From the NCBI GenBank assembly GCA_019022495.1, contig JAFEKR010000043.1:248001-312000 (forward strand): 64,000 nt of DNA, written 5' to 3'. The position numbers were made by a program, and so were the translations under genes. The stretch is from Epichloe hybrida (taxonomy: Eukaryota; Ascomycota; Sordariomycetes; Hypocreales; Clavicipitaceae). The first letter of the stretch is position 1. Every line of letters starts with the position of its first letter. This document shows, one piece after another, positions 1 to 9,255 of this stretch. The notes under the pieces were generated by a model. It was not told the origin of the DNA and did no database searches. It saw nothing but the letters and a program-made list of their open reading frames with translations.

Positions 1-246
1 TTTTTTTTTGTCTCTTCCGTGCATGTCCCTTGCCCAGGTTGGGCCATGGAATGGGGGAAGATGATGCTATGGCGGGGCGCAGTTACGTGCTTTCCACGTC
101 GCGCATTCTGGCAAAACTTAATCCCACGCCGGGGAGCCCACTCGGCATGACTTTTAAGTAAGCCGTCTCGTTGGCGACGGGGCCGAGGAGCTAGAGTCTG
201 GCAACCTTTTCTTTCCTCGGGGATATACGACTTCGAAAAAAAAAAA

Positions 247-2183
247 ATGGCCAGTCCGGAGGCTGTCGATCTGAGCCCGGCACTGCACCCGGCAGGGACT
301 TTGCTCAACGGGAGCAAGCCAGGAGGGTCCGGTTTCTCATACGGCAATGACCATATCGCGCTTGTCAACAGGTTCATCGACGAGCCGCGGGCTCTCAGAG
401 TGGCAGTCATCGGAGGGGGCCTGGCTGGCATCCTTGCCGGCATCCTGCTGCCGGCCAAAGTACCGGGCATCCAGTTACAGATTTTCGAGAAGAACCAAGA
501 CTTTGTGCGTGTTTGAAAAGAAAGAAAAAAAAAATGAAAAAAAAAAACCCCCTCATGTCGCGTCGCGTCGCCGTCACGACTGGATTCTGGATTTTTTTTT
601 TGCTGAAGCGAAGTCGAGATGAATATTCTAACTTGTGCCAGGGCGGTACTTGGCTGGAAAATGTGTACCCGGGCGTGCGCTGCGACATACCCTCGCACGT
701 CTACCAGTCGACGTTTGCGCCGAAGAAGGACTGGTCCGACAAATTCGCCTCGGGAGCCGAGATCAGGGACTACTGGCAATCCGTGGCGCGCGAGTACGAC
801 GTCTACAAGCTTGCCAAGTTTCGGCATCGCGTTCGTGCCGCGACCTGGCGTCCCTCGACCGGTGTCTGGGCCGTGGAGGTCGTGGAGGAAGGGACGGGTT
901 CCGTCCTGGAGCGGGATTTCGACTTCGTCATCTCGGCCACCGGGCTGTTCAACGACTGGAAACTGCCCGAGTACGAGGGCCTGTCGGACTACAAGGGCCA
1001 CTTGCGGCACGCCTCGGACTGGGATCCCTCCTACGACCCGGCCGGCAAGTCGGTGGCCGTCATCGGCAACGGGGCGAGCGGGATCCAGATCGTGGCCAAC
1101 CTGCAGAGCAAGGTGTCCCGGCTCGACCACTACGCCCGGAGCAAGACCTGGATAGCTGCCAGCTGGGCCGGCGACGACAGAAGCTTCGAGGCGCAGCCGA
1201 TACCGGACGCGGAGCAGAGAGCGTTCCGCGACGAGGAGGCGTACCTCGCGTTCCGGAAAGCCGTCGAGGACAAGTACTGGAGACGGTTCGACACGTTCTT
1301 CAGGGGCACTGCCGACAATTCCGAGCTCCGGGACAGCTTCACCGAGACGATGACGCAGCGGCTGGCTTCCAGGCCGGAGCTCGCGGGGCGTCTGTTGCCA
1401 GACTTCGCACCCAACTGTCGCCGGCTGACTCCCGGGCCGGGGTACCTGGAGGCGATTGTGCGGGAAAACGTCGACTTCATCCAGACCAGGATCCGCCGCT
1501 TCACCGAAACGGGCATCGAGACGGACGATGGAAAGCATCGGGCCGTGGACGCCGTCATCTGCGCCACCGGGTCGCGGTCGGACCTGATCCCGTCGTTCCC
1601 CATCACCGCCCACGGGAAAAGCCTCGGTGACCTGCGGAGGTCGGACGGGGACCACGGCTTCCCGTACACGTACCTCGGTGTCGCGGCCCCGGGGTTCCCC
1701 AACTTGCTGTTCCTGCACGGCCCGCACGGCACGGCACCGTCTGGCACCGTCCCTCACGCCGTGGAGTCGCAGCTGACGTACTTTGCCAAGGTTCTGCGCA
1801 AGGCATCTCGGGAGGGCATCAAGTCCATCGACGCTGATGCCAAGGCCGCCGACGACTTTGTGCAGTACTGCGACGCCTTCTTCGCGACCACGGTGCTTTC
1901 CGACAACTGCAGTTCGTGGTACAACGGAGCGACGCCTGGAGGTCGTGTCTACGGCATCTGGCCGGGCAGTGCGGCGCATCTAAGCGCCGTGAGGAAGGAG
2001 CCCAGATGGGAGGACTTCAACTATGAGTACCTGGGGGAGGGGGGGAACAGATTCGCCTGGCACTTTGGGAACGGCAAGACCAGAAAAGAGGTGGACCCGC
2101 AGTCCGACATGACGTGTTATCTGCAGAAGCCGGGTGACGTGAAGCTGGAGGAGCTGTATGAAAAGTGGTGGGAGCTGCCCTGA
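247..2183 (+). CDS. Baeyer-Villiger-type flavin monooxygenase
   Basis: Two exons, 247-504 and 642-2183, joined in phase 0 across a 137-bp intron rich in A and T runs; protein about 599 aa. The intron ends at a CAG just before the GGTWLENVYPG motif typical of the family, which fixes the acceptor. A first Rossmann motif (VIGGGLAG) lies near residue 54 and a second (VIGNGASG) in the middle; between them is YKG-x3-H-x3-WD, a variant of the Baeyer-Villiger fingerprint FxGx3Hx3W[P/D]. By family knowledge such enzymes use FAD, NADPH and O2 to convert ketones to esters or lactones (4-hydroxyacetophenone monooxygenase-like). The true substrate cannot be told. The start is the first ATG after an A-rich leader and sits at a normal distance from the first glycine motif. 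Confidence 0.88.
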
Positions 2184-2194
2184 CGTAGAGGATA

Positions 2195-2270
2195 TATATA
2201 CCGCACGATATATGCCGCACGATATATGCCGCACGATATACATACATACATATATATATATATGTTTACA
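2195..2270. repeat. 14-bp tandem repeat and TA-rich tract
   Basis: About three copies of a unit close to GATATATGCCGCAC lie directly downstream of the monooxygenase stop codon and run into ATAC/TATA microsatellite sequence. It sits between two convergent genes, so it may fall in both 3' UTRs. No function is implied. Confidence 0.75.
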
Positions 2271-2322
2271 TATACACCCGGGGGGGGGGGAGGGAATCCG
2301 AACCCGGCATGAGAGCACTCTG

Positions 2323-2940
2323 TCACGAGCGAAGCAAGGCAAGACCCGTAGATTTCGGGGTGGAAGCCACCCTTGCCGTCATCAAGCGCCCTGCGTCTGG
2401 GGAAGACGATGCAAGCTCCCACAGCACGAACTCGGCCTCGCCGCCCCCGCCCTGTTCATCCAGGAGACGCGTGCCGATGTTGGTGAAGGCCAGCCTGGAG
2501 GGGACCCGGGAGCTGCGGTCGTTGAGCCTGGCGTGCCTGATCTGAACGTGCTCGGCGCCGAGCTCGAAGGCGGCCCTGGCCAGCAGCGCCGTGGCCCGGG
2601 TCGCGAAGCCGCGGCCGGTGGCGTCGGTGGCGAGCCAGTATCCGATCTCGAGCGTGAGCTGCTTCTTGGTGAGCGGCTGCATCAGCCCGAACGACCCGCT
2701 CGGCCGGCCGTCGACGAGTATCGCGTAGTCGTATTGCCGGCCGGACTCCCACGACTCCGTCGTGAAGCGCAGGAATTGCCGCGCCTCTTGGATGCCGTAG
2801 CCGTGGGCGGCCCAGGGCATCCAGGGAGAAAGCTCGGCCACGGAGCTGCTGGCTGCTGCGTGCAGTGCCTCTTCGTCAGACAACTGCCACCGACGCAGAT
2901 GCACGTCTCCGTCGGCGAGCTGCTCGGGGGGGCGATCCAT
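2323..2940 (-). CDS. GNAT N-acetyltransferase, RimJ/RimL type
   Basis: Single-exon gene of about 205 aa. I start it at the ATG at 2940 (MDRPPEQLADG), because the longer frame upstream translates a CA/GT microsatellite and a lysine-rich stretch that look non-coding. The N-terminal region (LRRWQLSDEEAL, ELSPWMPWA) is typical of the RimJ/RimL-like acetyltransferase-3 fold. The central part has the strand-turn DYAILVDGRPSGSFGL followed by EIGYWLATDATGRGFATRA, which corresponds to the acetyl-CoA-binding Q/RxxGxG/A motif (here TGRGFA). It should transfer an acetyl group from acetyl-CoA to an amine, but the acceptor is unknown. It is convergent with the monooxygenase. Confidence 0.8.
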   Translation of the reverse strand: MDRPPEQLADGDVHLRRWQLSDEEALHAAASSSVAELSPWMPWAAHGYGIQEARQFLRFTTESWESGRQYDYAILVDGRPSGSFGLMQPLTKKQLTLEIGYWLATDATGRGFATRATALLARAAFELGAEHVQIRHARLNDRSSRVPSRLAFTNIGTRLLDEQGGGGEAEFVLWELASSSPDAGRLMTARVASTPKSTGLALLRS

Positions 2941-3161
2941 GCTCTGATTTTTCTTCTCTTGGGACGACGGGTTCTGGCGGCCGTGTGTGTGTGTGTGTGT
3001 CTTGTTTGATTTGAGCATCACAGAGGTTGAACTCTGTCGGTTGGGAGCACGCAGTGACGGTGAGTCAGCGCGACCTCACCTTTTAGGCCTACGAAGTAAC
3101 TTGGACAATGGTGCAGGCTAAAGGATTACTTTGGCCACCCATCTTTCATCCAATCACATCC

Positions 3162-3233
3162 TCCGGTATGGTGTAGTGGCTAACATCGCTCGCTCTCACC
3201 GAGCAGCCCAGGGTTCGATTCCCTGTACCGGAG
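3162..3233 (+). tRNA. tRNA-Glu (anticodon CTC)
   Basis: A 72-nt cloverleaf without intron. The acceptor stem TCCGGTA (3162-3168) pairs with TACCGGA (3226-3232). The anticodon stem GCTCG/CGAGC encloses the loop CTCTCAC with anticodon CTC, and the T arm GGGTTCGATTCCC is canonical. It reads GAG (Glu). Confidence 0.93.
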
Positions 3234-3384
3234 ACAAAACGATATGCTTGTTTTTTGTGTAGTTTTTTGCGGCTTGACTTTACAAGCCTTTTCAAATATT
3301 TCCCACATATTCCCCACATCGAGCATAACAGTCATGTATGATAGGCCGTCCCTGTCTACGGAGTATTGTCCACCATCTCCGCTT

Positions 3385-4262
3385 TCAGCCAGACTTGGGC
3401 CGGTACCGAACCCGGTCCGGGCACTTCCCCCCGCCGGTCCCACGGGGCTGGGAGGCCACGAACCCGCCGGCCTGCAGCGACCCCCGCACGTTGAAGTGAT
3501 ACCAGACCTGGTTCAGCACGTCGCCCTCGCAGCCGAGCGTGACGGCGGCGCCGTGCCGCCCCGCGAGCGCGCCCCGTATCCGGTCGAGCCCGTAGGACGC
3601 GCCCGCCGAGGGCGTGATGCCCGCGTCGGCGAGCCACCGGTACGTCGGCAGCCTCCTGAACAGCGCGACCGTCGTCCCGAAGAAGTCGACGGCCTCGTCG
3701 CCCGGCCTGTAGCCGCCGCCGCGCGCGCCGTAGCACCGGGGCTCGAGCGAGCTGACGCACGTTCCGTGCTTGGCCCACTCGTGCCGCCAGAGCGCCTCGT
3801 CGTGGCCCCCGCGATCCTTCCAGAACGTCCTCATGTAGCGGAGCGTTTCCGACGCCGAAGCGCCCCCGGACGAGAGAATCTGCTCAATGTCCGGGTAGGC
3901 TCTCGACGGGTCGCACCGCGCGGGGAACGAGCCGTCGCAGTTGTCGGGCCACAGGCCGTGGATGGTCCAAGAATCTAGCATGTTATCAGATCAGGGTGGG
4001 TGGTGTCGATTGTCCCGGGGATTTCCGGATTGGAATTCCCCCCCGCCGTTCAATACGTACCTGATGGGCCGGTGGCGGGCTGCGTGTCCCAGAACTGGGT
4101 CTGAAGGAGCTGTCCGGCGGGGAGGAAGCAGCATGTGTTTTCCACGGCCGTCTTGTTGTGGCAGGACAGTGGGACGTCTGCCGGACAGGTCGGGGGCGAG
4201 GAGGCAGCAAGACCGGCGAGAGCCGCGAGAGCGGTGGCTGAGCATCGGAGTAGAGCCGTCAT
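3385..4262 (-). CDS. Secreted RNase T2
   Basis: Two exons on the minus strand, 4061-4262 and 3385-3974, separated by an 86-bp GTACGT...CTAG intron with phase 1; protein about 263 aa. The junction recreates the family block GPSDSWTIHGLWPDNCDG. Both catalytic segments are intact: CAS I (HGLWPDNCDG) and CAS II (HEWAKHGTC), each carrying a catalytic histidine. Several cysteines (CCFLPAG, HGTCVSSLEPRC, GKCPD) fit disulphides. The first 20 or so residues (MTALLRCSATALAALAGLAA) form a signal peptide, so the product is expected to be secreted or vacuolar and to cleave single-stranded RNA through 2',3'-cyclic phosphates. The length is close to that of other fungal T2 enzymes. Confidence 0.92.
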
Positions 4263-4974
4263 TATTTTTTCTTTCTATGTTTCCGTTGCCCCTCTGGCCA
4301 GTGGTGGGTGGGGTGGTGGGATATGGGTGATGATGGGCGATGATGGGTGATGTGATGGGTGACGGGTGATGTGTGACTTGCTTTTATACATGACCAGCTC
4401 CCCATCCTCATCTCCCAAGTATTCATTCCCCATCATCAGCGGGAACTCGTGACCCCCGAGCGTTTGTTTCGCCCTTTGCTCAACGTGGTAGCGGGGGGTA
4501 ACACGATTATCGGACTGCTAGACTCATCCGGTAGGTGTCATTGATCTGCTGGCACACAGGTGACCCGGCGGGATGTAACCAACGGGCTTAACCAGGGATG
4601 GATGGATGGATGGCGGAGGCGGAGGGGGATCGCCGATCAGCGGCCATGTTGCCCGAAACAGACTCGGCGGGATGTAACTGCACTTTTGGCCGTCATCATC
4701 TGGCAACTCGTATCCTCTATGAAAAGGCTGTCACCATGTGCAACTCGTATCCTCTATGACAAAGGCCGTCACCATGTGCAACTCGTATCCTCTATGAGAA
4801 GGTAAATAAGCCCGGACGCGGCTGCGGATGGGACGCTGATGGATAGTACGTACGTACGCTTTATCGTGCCGTCATTTTTTCCCGAATGCACGAGGGAGCA
4901 TCAACCCCAACGGTGTGCACACAAGCATGTGCGAAAAATATGTACATTGCATCTATTCTACTCATGTCATGACA
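4263..4974. other. Intergenic region with short repeats
   Basis: No gene was recognised. At about 4305-4375 there are degenerate TGGGTGATGA-like repeats just upstream of the RNase T2 start. Two copies of CGGCGGGATGTAAC occur near 4566 and 4668, with a GATG microsatellite between them, and a 37-bp tandem repeat follows at 4704-4801. Confidence 0.6.
4704..4801. repeat. 37-38 bp tandem repeat, about 2.6 copies
   Basis: Copies begin at 4704, 4741 and 4779, each opening with CAACTCGTATCCTCTATGA; the first two continue into GTCACCATGTG. Copies differ by one or two bases and a 1-bp indel, so the array is recent or maintained. Confidence 0.88.
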
Positions 4975-6204
4975 TTACTCGTTTCCGGCTCGTTGTCCCG
5001 CCGTCAATCCCATCAACGTCCGCGTTCTGTTCCTGCCCGACCGGTCGTACAGGTACGCGATGACCAGGGAAGCCACGAGCATGTACGCGGACGAGACACC
5101 CATCCAGATGAGCTCCGCGCGGTACGCCCGGTTCCACTCGAGCCTCGTGGCGCTCTCGATGTCGTCGGCGTTGAGAAGGCCGACGCCCTCCTCCACCAGC
5201 GCCTGCCAGACGAGATCGCGTCGTGATATGGGCCACGTTGGCGTGCCCCAGTACCTCGACGTCAGGTTCCTGGCCGCCGCCGCCTGCAGCGAGGCGCGCA
5301 TCTTGCCGCGCTGGCTGGCGCTCAGCGATGCGAGGACCGTGCTGAGCTCGCGCGGGAAGGGAGCCGATGCCGTGTGGAACTTGGCGAGAGGCAGACCTAG
5401 CAGCGAATCTGCCTGGCATCCCCCCGGCAGGGGGCCGAAGTTCGACGCGTCGGCGAGCGACCCGAGTGGTGCGTCGAGGAAGCTGTCGGGGTATCGAGAC
5501 AACGCGTCACATCCGATGCCCATTATATTGGAGGGGGAGGAGGAGGAAGAGGAGGAGAAGGAGGAGGAGAAAGAGGAGGAGGAGGAGGAGGAGGAGGAGG
5601 AGGAGGAGGAGGAGGAAAAGGACCTCGCCATGTTTCCTGAGCCGACCACGGTGATGGGGCCCCGTCTGAGAACCGGTTTCGCCGCAGGGTTCGCCGTCGC
5701 GTCGTACTCTAGCCTCGAGAGGTAGCCGCGCTCCCGCAGAGGCTGCAGCTGCTTGTCCACGACTGGCCAGATGTCGGTTGCGTTGCCCTTGACGTCGAGG
5801 AGGAGCACCAGCGTGGTCCCGGGGGATGATTGGTACACGCCGTTGGGCACGGGGTCCCGGCCGCCGGGAACCTGGACGTGGGCCGGGTTGAGCTTGTCCA
5901 AGATTTGCTGGAGGGGATCAAGGTACATCGACCGCAGAGTGCGCGCCTCGGACAGTTGCGAGGCATGGTGGCCGACCAGCAAGTTGGCCCCGTCGGGCGA
6001 AAGCCAGATGTCGGCCTCGACGGACATGCATCCGGCCGCGAGGGCCGAGTAAAGCGGCCGCGGGCGCCAATAGTCATTGTGCGAATGGACGGGGACGGGT
6101 ATCACGGACCGCGAATGGTCTCCCAGGTATGTCTGCGGCGTTGGTGGTGCGTTCGCATCGAGCGGGTTGATGGAGATGAAGTTGTGTGATAGGGTCGATC
6201 TCAT
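4975..6204 (-). CDS. AIM6-like PLC-type phosphodiesterase with poly-Ser tract
   Basis: Single open frame of 409 aa. The N-terminal third has the PLC-like/GDPD-type catalytic pattern: HSHNDYWRPRPLYSAL, then AGCMSVEADIWL, with acidic residues and histidines placed as in the fungal altered-inheritance-of-mitochondria-6 family; LLVGHH and LLLDVKG follow. A run of about 30 serines, broken by a few phenylalanines, is encoded by a GAG/GGA-type triplet array (about 5530-5625 on the plus strand) and interrupts the catalytic domain. Near the C terminus is one hydrophobic segment (ELIWMGVSSAYMLVASLVIAYLY) that should be a membrane anchor. Family assignment is by motif and layout; the substrate is unknown. 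An additional 5' exon cannot be excluded, as many relatives have an N-terminal membrane segment. Confidence 0.78.
   Translation of the reverse strand: MRSTLSHNFISINPLDANAPPTPQTYLGDHSRSVIPVPVHSHNDYWRPRPLYSALAAGCMSVEADIWLSPDGANLLVGHHASQLSEARTLRSMYLDPLQQILDKLNPAHVQVPGGRDPVPNGVYQSSPGTTLVLLLDVKGNATDIWPVVDKQLQPLRERGYLSRLEYDATANPAAKPVLRRGPITVVGSGNMARSFSSSSSSSSSSSSSSSFSSSFSSSSSSSPSNIMGIGCDALSRYPDSFLDAPLGSLADASNFGPLPGGCQADSLLGLPLAKFHTASAPFPRELSTVLASLSASQRGKMRASLQAAAARNLTSRYWGTPTWPISRRDLVWQALVEEGVGLLNADDIESATRLEWNRAYRAELIWMGVSSAYMLVASLVIAYLYDRSGRNRTRTLMGLTAGQRAGNE
5530..5625. repeat. GAG/GGA trinucleotide array inside a coding exon
   Basis: The plus strand reads almost purely (GAG)n with a few AAG/AAA interruptions. 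On the coding minus strand it gives TCC/TCT serine codons with rare TTC (Phe). It is an in-frame, probably length-variable, microsatellite. Confidence 0.9.
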
Positions 6205-7077
6205 GGCCTTGGGCTGGGCAGCCCATGTGATGGCGAGGATGATGGCACTTGTTGGAGAAGGAGCAGAGCCGGATCAGCAACCAGAAAAGTGAGGAGAGGA
6301 GAGAAAAAGAAAAGCAACAAGAAAAAGTCACCAAATTCTTCCTGCCGGCATGTGTGAGGCGGCGTGAAGGCGGTTGGTCCCTACATGGCAATTCCTGTTC
6401 CTCCACTGGCCACGAGCCACAGAAGCAACGGCCGGGCGCATGGATGCTCTGCTGCAGGCTTGTTGACCTGGTAGCTCACAATGACACCATTTGCCAGCTT
6501 TTCCTCGGACCTGCACGTCGTCGTCGTGGTTTCCGGAGAGGTATCCGACGTCGGTTGAGCAGTGTCCATGCCCGGGTCGTCTATCGGGGAATACACATGT
6601 TGGGTTCGAGATACGATGGACGAGACATGGGACTCTGTGGCGATTTGGGGACGGAAACCATGGGGATGATGTGATGTGACGACTCGGCTTACTATTAGTC
6701 ACGATGAGTAGCTGCGGAGTGCCGAGTGAGGGCTGGAACGGTAAACGGCTGGAACGGCACCGAGTCGGTTTGGACGTGGCGGCGGATCCGTCGTCTCGAT
6801 GGACTCGATGGGGCAAGAACTAGATCATTGTTTCCGAGTCAGCCCCGGCGAGAGAGACAGACAATTCGGGGTCCAGACGCGCCGGCGCCAGGTTTCGAAG
6901 AAAAACAGTGGAGGCGGGTGGGGACAGGTGGGGACAAGGTGGGGGCGAGGCGGCCCCCCCTGCAATGAATCGTGCTGACCACCGTCTTATGTAATGCCGA
7001 CGTTCTCGACTAATCACGGGCAAAGACGCGCAGAGACAGAGAGCGAGAAGGGGGGGGGGGGAGAGACGGAGAAGCCG
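6205..7077. other. Intergenic region, no gene recognised
   Basis: Open frames here are short, overlap on both strands and match no family I know. It is the shared upstream side of the AIM6-like gene and the downstream side of the HAD-like gene. Confidence 0.5.
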
Positions 7078-8457
7078 TCAATTGTCCCCTCTCCTCGTCC
7101 TCGCCCTGGACCCGATCCACGGCTCAATGTTGTCGCCAGCGATCAACAGGTCCTCCCGGAGGCCCGCCGCCTCGGCCACGGTTATCATGGCCGATCGGAG
7201 ACTGCGCATCGCCTGTCTCGGATGCTCCCTCGTGAGATGGCCGCAATGCGACCGCAGGCAGGCGGCCGTCGCCCGCAGGATCGGATCCGTGTGCGCGTCC
7301 GTGTCCAGATCGAGTCGGGCCATTTCGGCAAGGATGCTGTGCCTTCGCTCGACCGCGACGACGACGACGACGCAGGGGGGCGGCGACTCATCCCCCGTCG
7401 TCGTCTCGGCCTGCTGCTGGTGCCCGCCGCCGGGTATCGAGATGCGCAGCTTTGCGCCTGCGCCGGCAATCATGCGCATCATCCCGCCCAGCTCCGTCAG
7501 GGCTGCGACGTGGAGCCTCCGGGCAACGTGCACGAGAACTGTGCCCATCTTCTCGACGAGCAATCTGGCCACCCTCTTGGATACGTAGAAGCCGCCCGCG
7601 CGGGGCTCCGTCACCAGGTCCATGCCGAAGCCCTCGAGCACCACCACCGTGCTGCTGCTGCTGCCGCTGCCCCGGCTGCATGAGATCGTGGGGGCGAACC
7701 GCCTTGTCCTGACATGCAGATGGTCGAGCAGCTGGTCGAAGGATGCCATCGTCCTGGTCCTGGTGCGTTGCTCGGCGCGGCAACACTGGGAGGAGTGCCG
7801 GGCAGGAGACGGAGACGGGGACGAGCGCAGCATGACCGTCATCCCCGGGTTCGAGACCGAGTTGTTGTGCCGCCGCACGACAACGACGGCGAGCGCCGGA
7901 TGGTGCATCTGCCCGACGGCATAGTCGAGGAGCTCGCTGTCCCCGGCGTGCTGCGTAGCCGCATCAGGCGCCGTCACCATGACATCGACGAGGTCCCCGA
8001 ACCCCAGGAACCTGGCCATGGCCTCGTGCTTCTCCAACGCGTGCGACGACATGGAGGCAATCTGATAGCCGTCTTCCCGAAGACGTGCCACGGCCCGGAC
8101 GGACCCCGGCGCCGCTCGACGACTCTTCCCGTAGGCATCTTTGTAGACGGCGTACAGGGCCTCGACTTCTTCGAGACTCGGCTGTGGCAGACCGTGGTCC
8201 GCGAAGAGTTGTTCTGCTTGATCGACATGAGTCGTCTGCAGAGTCGCGTCCTCATCCATGTGGAAAAAGCTCTGGTCTTTTGAGAATGCTATCTTGCAGG
8301 GGACTCGCGAGGTGACTGACGGGTGGCTATTAATGCATCGTTGGAGGGCCGAGGCGGCGCACCGCAGAGAGAAGAGGTGGTCGAATAGGCAGTTGTCCAT
8401 GTCGAAGAGTATCGTCTTCATCGCCCTAGGCTGCGTCATTGTGAGACGCTGTGCCAT
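7078..8457 (-). CDS. HAD-like hydrolase with unusual C-terminal extension
   Basis: Continuous frame of up to 459 aa; a second in-frame ATG at 8421 (MKTILFDMDNCLFD) is an equally good start. The N-terminal domain has HAD motif I FDMDN, with the nucleophile and second Asp present but the usual Thr at the next position replaced by Cys. It is followed by a helical cap and by QIASMSSHALEKHEAM, which fits motifs II and III. The pyrimidine-nucleotidase/YjjG-like branch of the superfamily is the nearest by pattern. From about residue 200 onward the protein is low in recognisable motifs, with Ser/Arg-rich and Val-rich stretches, ending in LIAGDNIEPWIGS. This part may be a second domain, or an undetected intron may alter the model. 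Expected to be a cytosolic phosphatase-like enzyme of unknown substrate. Confidence 0.6.
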   Translation of the reverse strand: MAQRLTMTQPRAMKTILFDMDNCLFDHLFSLRCAASALQRCINSHPSVTSRVPCKIAFSKDQSFFHMDEDATLQTTHVDQAEQLFADHGLPQPSLEEVEALYAVYKDAYGKSRRAAPGSVRAVARLREDGYQIASMSSHALEKHEAMARFLGFGDLVDVMVTAPDAATQHAGDSELLDYAVGQMHHPALAVVVVRRHNNSVSNPGMTVMLRSSPSPSPARHSSQCCRAEQRTRTRTMASFDQLLDHLHVRTRRFAPTISCSRGSGSSSSTVVVLEGFGMDLVTEPRAGGFYVSKRVARLLVEKMGTVLVHVARRLHVAALTELGGMMRMIAGAGAKLRISIPGGGHQQQAETTTGDESPPPCVVVVVAVERRHSILAEMARLDLDTDAHTDPILRATAACLRSHCGHLTREHPRQAMRSLRSAMITVAEAAGLREDLLIAGDNIEPWIGSRARTRRGDN

Positions 8458-9255
8458 GGGAGAAATCTCTTTTTTTTCTCCTTTGCTCTTTTTTCTTCCT
8501 TTTTCTTCTTATTTTGATTTTCTTCCCAAAATACAAAGTCAAGTAAAGTAAGTGTGACTTGTTCATCCCGAGTAAGGTCGAGATTTTGGAATCGTATGAC
8601 AGGCACACAAGTGATCATTGCGCAATTGGCTTGGTGCTACTTGACCCCCCCCCCCCCCCCCGGCCGGCCGCAACGGGGATGTGAATGTTATCTGTCATCT
8701 AGATGCATACGACCCGTGGCTACTGCGCAGGAAGGGGGGTTTCATTTTCATTTCTTCTTCTTCTTCTTCTTGTTTTGTGATAAATGGCGAAACAGAAACA
8801 CGATTGTCCTCTGCATCTTTCATACTCTGTGAGATTCCTGTCATGATACAATGCACCCGTGTTCTCAGCATTTGTTGTCATGTACTCGGTAAGATGGCGG
8901 TCAACAGCAAACACACAAAGGGGTGGCCAAAGACCCCGACACAAGGGGAGCTCGGCCCGCCGATTCGGGATTATGATTGGTGTGAACGGGAGCCCTTTAA
9001 AACAGGGGGAGATTATTGGTTGCGCCACCTTGGCTTGACGCCGCAGATGCGGCATCATGGTTACACATCTTGATCGCCTTTTGTTCTGCTAGAACTTGGT
9101 AGCCAGTCGCGAGTCACGGCTCACGACTCACCAGTGCTGGATCCTGATGTCGTGCGCTGGTTTGAGGCCCATGGACTTCGAACCGTTCTGACTCGGGACG
9201 TCCGTACACCCCATCAGCTGTCATGTCACGTCATGCCGCCGATGGGTTGAAACTT
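8458..9255. other. Intergenic region, no gene recognised
   Basis: It contains a run of about 16 C residues near 8646-8661 and a TTC-rich stretch near 8750-8772. No coding pattern was seen. Confidence 0.5.

Noticed and set aside
2158..3009. 283-codon plus-strand frame over the GNAT gene
   Set aside because: It is the antisense shadow of the acetyltransferase; the GNAT motifs are on the minus strand.
8681..9073. 130-codon plus-strand open frame
   Set aside because: It includes a TTC microsatellite translated as Ser and shows no recognisable domain.
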